DNA of 25,843 nt from UBA8437 sp003445035 (GTDB lineage Bacteria; Planctomycetota; Planctomycetia; Planctomycetales; Planctomycetaceae), in the NCBI GenBank assembly GCA_937901285.1, contig CALCHI010000416.1, positions 1 through 25,843 of the forward strand. The letters run 5' to 3'. The notes under the pieces were generated by a model. It had not been told where the DNA came from. It did no database searches and worked only from the letters and a program-made list of their open reading frames with translations. Numbering within the stretch: the first letter of the stretch is position 1; every line of letters starts with the position of its first letter. A program made the position numbers and the translations under genes. Shown in pieces: positions 24,685-25,843 of this stretch.

Positions 24685-25843
24685 ATGCACCGCTTCGCCT
24701 CGCTGATCTTCGTATCGCTGTTGTCCGTGATCGTGGCGACGCCGGTTCCGGCCCAGACAACCACCAAGTCCGCCACCAAGTCCGTCACAAGCAAATCGGT
24801 TCCGCGACCCGATTTCCCATCGCACACGACGGTGCTCAAGGGATTCGACAAGGTCGTCAGCACCAACAACGCCAGCCGCACGCTGTTCACGATCTACCGG
24901 CGAAACAAGGATCAGCAGGTCTTCGCCGAACTCCCCGCCGGAGTCGGCCCGTCCCAGAAGTTCTACATCGCATTGACGGTTTCCAGCGGCGAACGATTCG
25001 CCGGCCTGCAGGCTGGTGAGATGTATGTCTACTTCCGCCGCTTCAACAAAAGCCTGGCGTTGATCGAACCCAACATCGGAGTTCGCAGCACCGGCGACCG
25101 TCACAGCAAGGCCAGCGTCCCGAGGTTGTTCACCGACCGTGTCGTGATGGAGATCCCCATCGTGACGATGGGCCCCTCGGGGGGGCCGGTGATCGACATC
25201 GATGCCCTGCTGGTCAACGGCGCCTCCCGTTTCTTCGGCTCCTCGGCCCGGTCATCCTCGCCAAGACTCTTTTCGATCAAGAAATGCAAGGCCTTCCGTG
25301 ACAACGTCGAACTGGCCTTCGAACTGCCCACCTCGGGTGGCCGTCTCAAGACACTGCACTACTCGATCAGCAAGATGGGCTCCTCTCCGGGTTACGCACC
25401 TCGCAAGGCTGACGAACGGATAGGGTTCTTCACCACCACCTACCGTGACCTGGGCAAGTACCGCGACGAAGAGGTGCAGGTCCGCTTCATCAACCGCTGG
25501 CACCTCGAAAAAGACGATCCCTCACTGAAGATCAGCCCGCCGAAGAACCCGATCACGTTCTACATCGAGCACACCACGCCGGTGCGTTATCGCCGCTGGG
25601 TGGAAAAGGGCGTGCTCTACTGGAACAAAGCTTTCGAGAACATCGGGATCTCCAATGCGATCCAGGTCGAATTCCAGAACGCACGCACCGGCCGCCACGT
25701 CGAGAAGGACCCCGAGGATGTGCGGTGGAACTTCATCCGCTGGCTCAACAACGACGTCGGCACCGCGATTGGACCCAGCCGGGTCAATCCGCTGACCGGC
25801 GAAATCCTCGACGCCGACATCATTCTCACCGACGGCTGGATCC
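24685..25843 (+). CDS. Secreted zinc-dependent metalloprotease, DUF5117/DUF4953 family (C-terminus cut by window)
   Basis: 386 residues are visible from ATG 24685; AAGGAA (24672-24677) lies 7 bases before it, favouring it over the in-frame ATG 24667. Residues 1-24 are a signal peptide (hydrophobic run ASLIFVSLLSVIVATPVPAQ), so the protein is exported. Residues from about 55 to 290 match the DUF5117 region, including PGYAPRKADERIGFFTTTYR, RFINRWHLEKDDPS and FYIEHTTPVRYR. Next comes YWNKAFENIGI and GPSRVNPLTGEILDADIILT, typical of the DUF4953 part, which in complete members carries the HExxH-type zinc motif further on. That motif is beyond the window, so protease activity is inferred from family only. 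The frame is open at base 25843. Confidence 0.88.
   Translation, partial: MHRFASLIFVSLLSVIVATPVPAQTTTKSATKSVTSKSVPRPDFPSHTTVLKGFDKVVSTNNASRTLFTIYRRNKDQQVFAELPAGVGPSQKFYIALTVSSGERFAGLQAGEMYVYFRRFNKSLALIEPNIGVRSTGDRHSKASVPRLFTDRVVMEIPIVTMGPSGGPVIDIDALLVNGASRFFGSSARSSSPRLFSIKKCKAFRDNVELAFELPTSGGRLKTLHYSISKMGSSPGYAPRKADERIGFFTTTYRDLGKYRDEEVQVRFINRWHLEKDDPSLKISPPKNPITFYIEHTTPVRYRRWVEKGVLYWNKAFENIGISNAIQVEFQNARTGRHVEKDPEDVRWNFIRWLNNDVGTAIGPSRVNPLTGEILDADIILTDGWI

Overview
The window looks like a piece of chromosome from a GC-rich planctomycete. This is inferred from the sequence alone. The strongest clues are a secreted Ig-like/cytochrome/DUF1549/DUF1553 protein next to a secreted pre-peptidase C-terminal (PPC) repeat protein, a DUF1080 remnant, a transmembrane leucine-rich-repeat protein, and a zinc-type L28 fused-style layout typical of that phylum. 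Several genes have weak or no Shine-Dalgarno sequence. I see no phage, IS element, CRISPR array, tRNA or rRNA.

Layout. Positions 1-5173 (minus strand): a secreted PPC-domain protein, cut by the window start, whose last visible ~195 residues are an Ala/Lys-rich tandem-repeat coiled-coil-like tail; upstream of it is the DUF1549/DUF1553 cytochrome-like protein, with a hairpin terminator between the two. Positions 5174-5811: a 638-base divergent intergenic region. Positions 5812-11449 (plus strand): ribBA (riboflavin precursors), rpmB (zinc-type L28) with a good sigma70-like promoter overlapping the end of ribBA, then gatC-gatA-gatB (Glu-tRNA(Gln)/Asp-tRNA(Asn) amidotransferase) and a small SAM methyltransferase. 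Positions 11450-11935: a remnant of a DUF1080 gene lacking its normal start and stop. Positions 11936-13741 (minus): an AGCS sodium:amino-acid symporter with an EF-hand-like insert.

Positions 13981-19785 (plus) hold the most coherent system: sufR (Fe-S sensing repressor), an isolated nuoB, sufC, sufB, sufD, and a single gene that fuses a Rieske [2Fe-2S] ferredoxin domain to a SufT/MIP18 (DUF59) domain. This is a Fe-S cluster assembly unit containing scaffold and maturation parts but no cysteine desulfurase (sufS) or sulfur-transfer gene (sufU/sufE), which must be encoded elsewhere. The lone complex I subunit (NuoB, ligand of cluster N2) inside it and the Rieske-SufT fusion are the main points of novelty.

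Positions 19901-24464 (plus): a membrane-anchored LRR protein, then a closely spaced run of a sugar-phosphate-isomerase-like TIM-barrel protein (two expected metal-binding Glu are Gln), an alpha/beta-hydrolase-fold protein without the nucleophile Ser, a BshB1-like PIG-L deacetylase, and a PP2C-type Ser/Thr phosphatase. Positions 24685-25843 (plus): the N-terminal part of a secreted DUF5117/DUF4953-type zinc metalloprotease, cut by the window end before its expected zinc motif.
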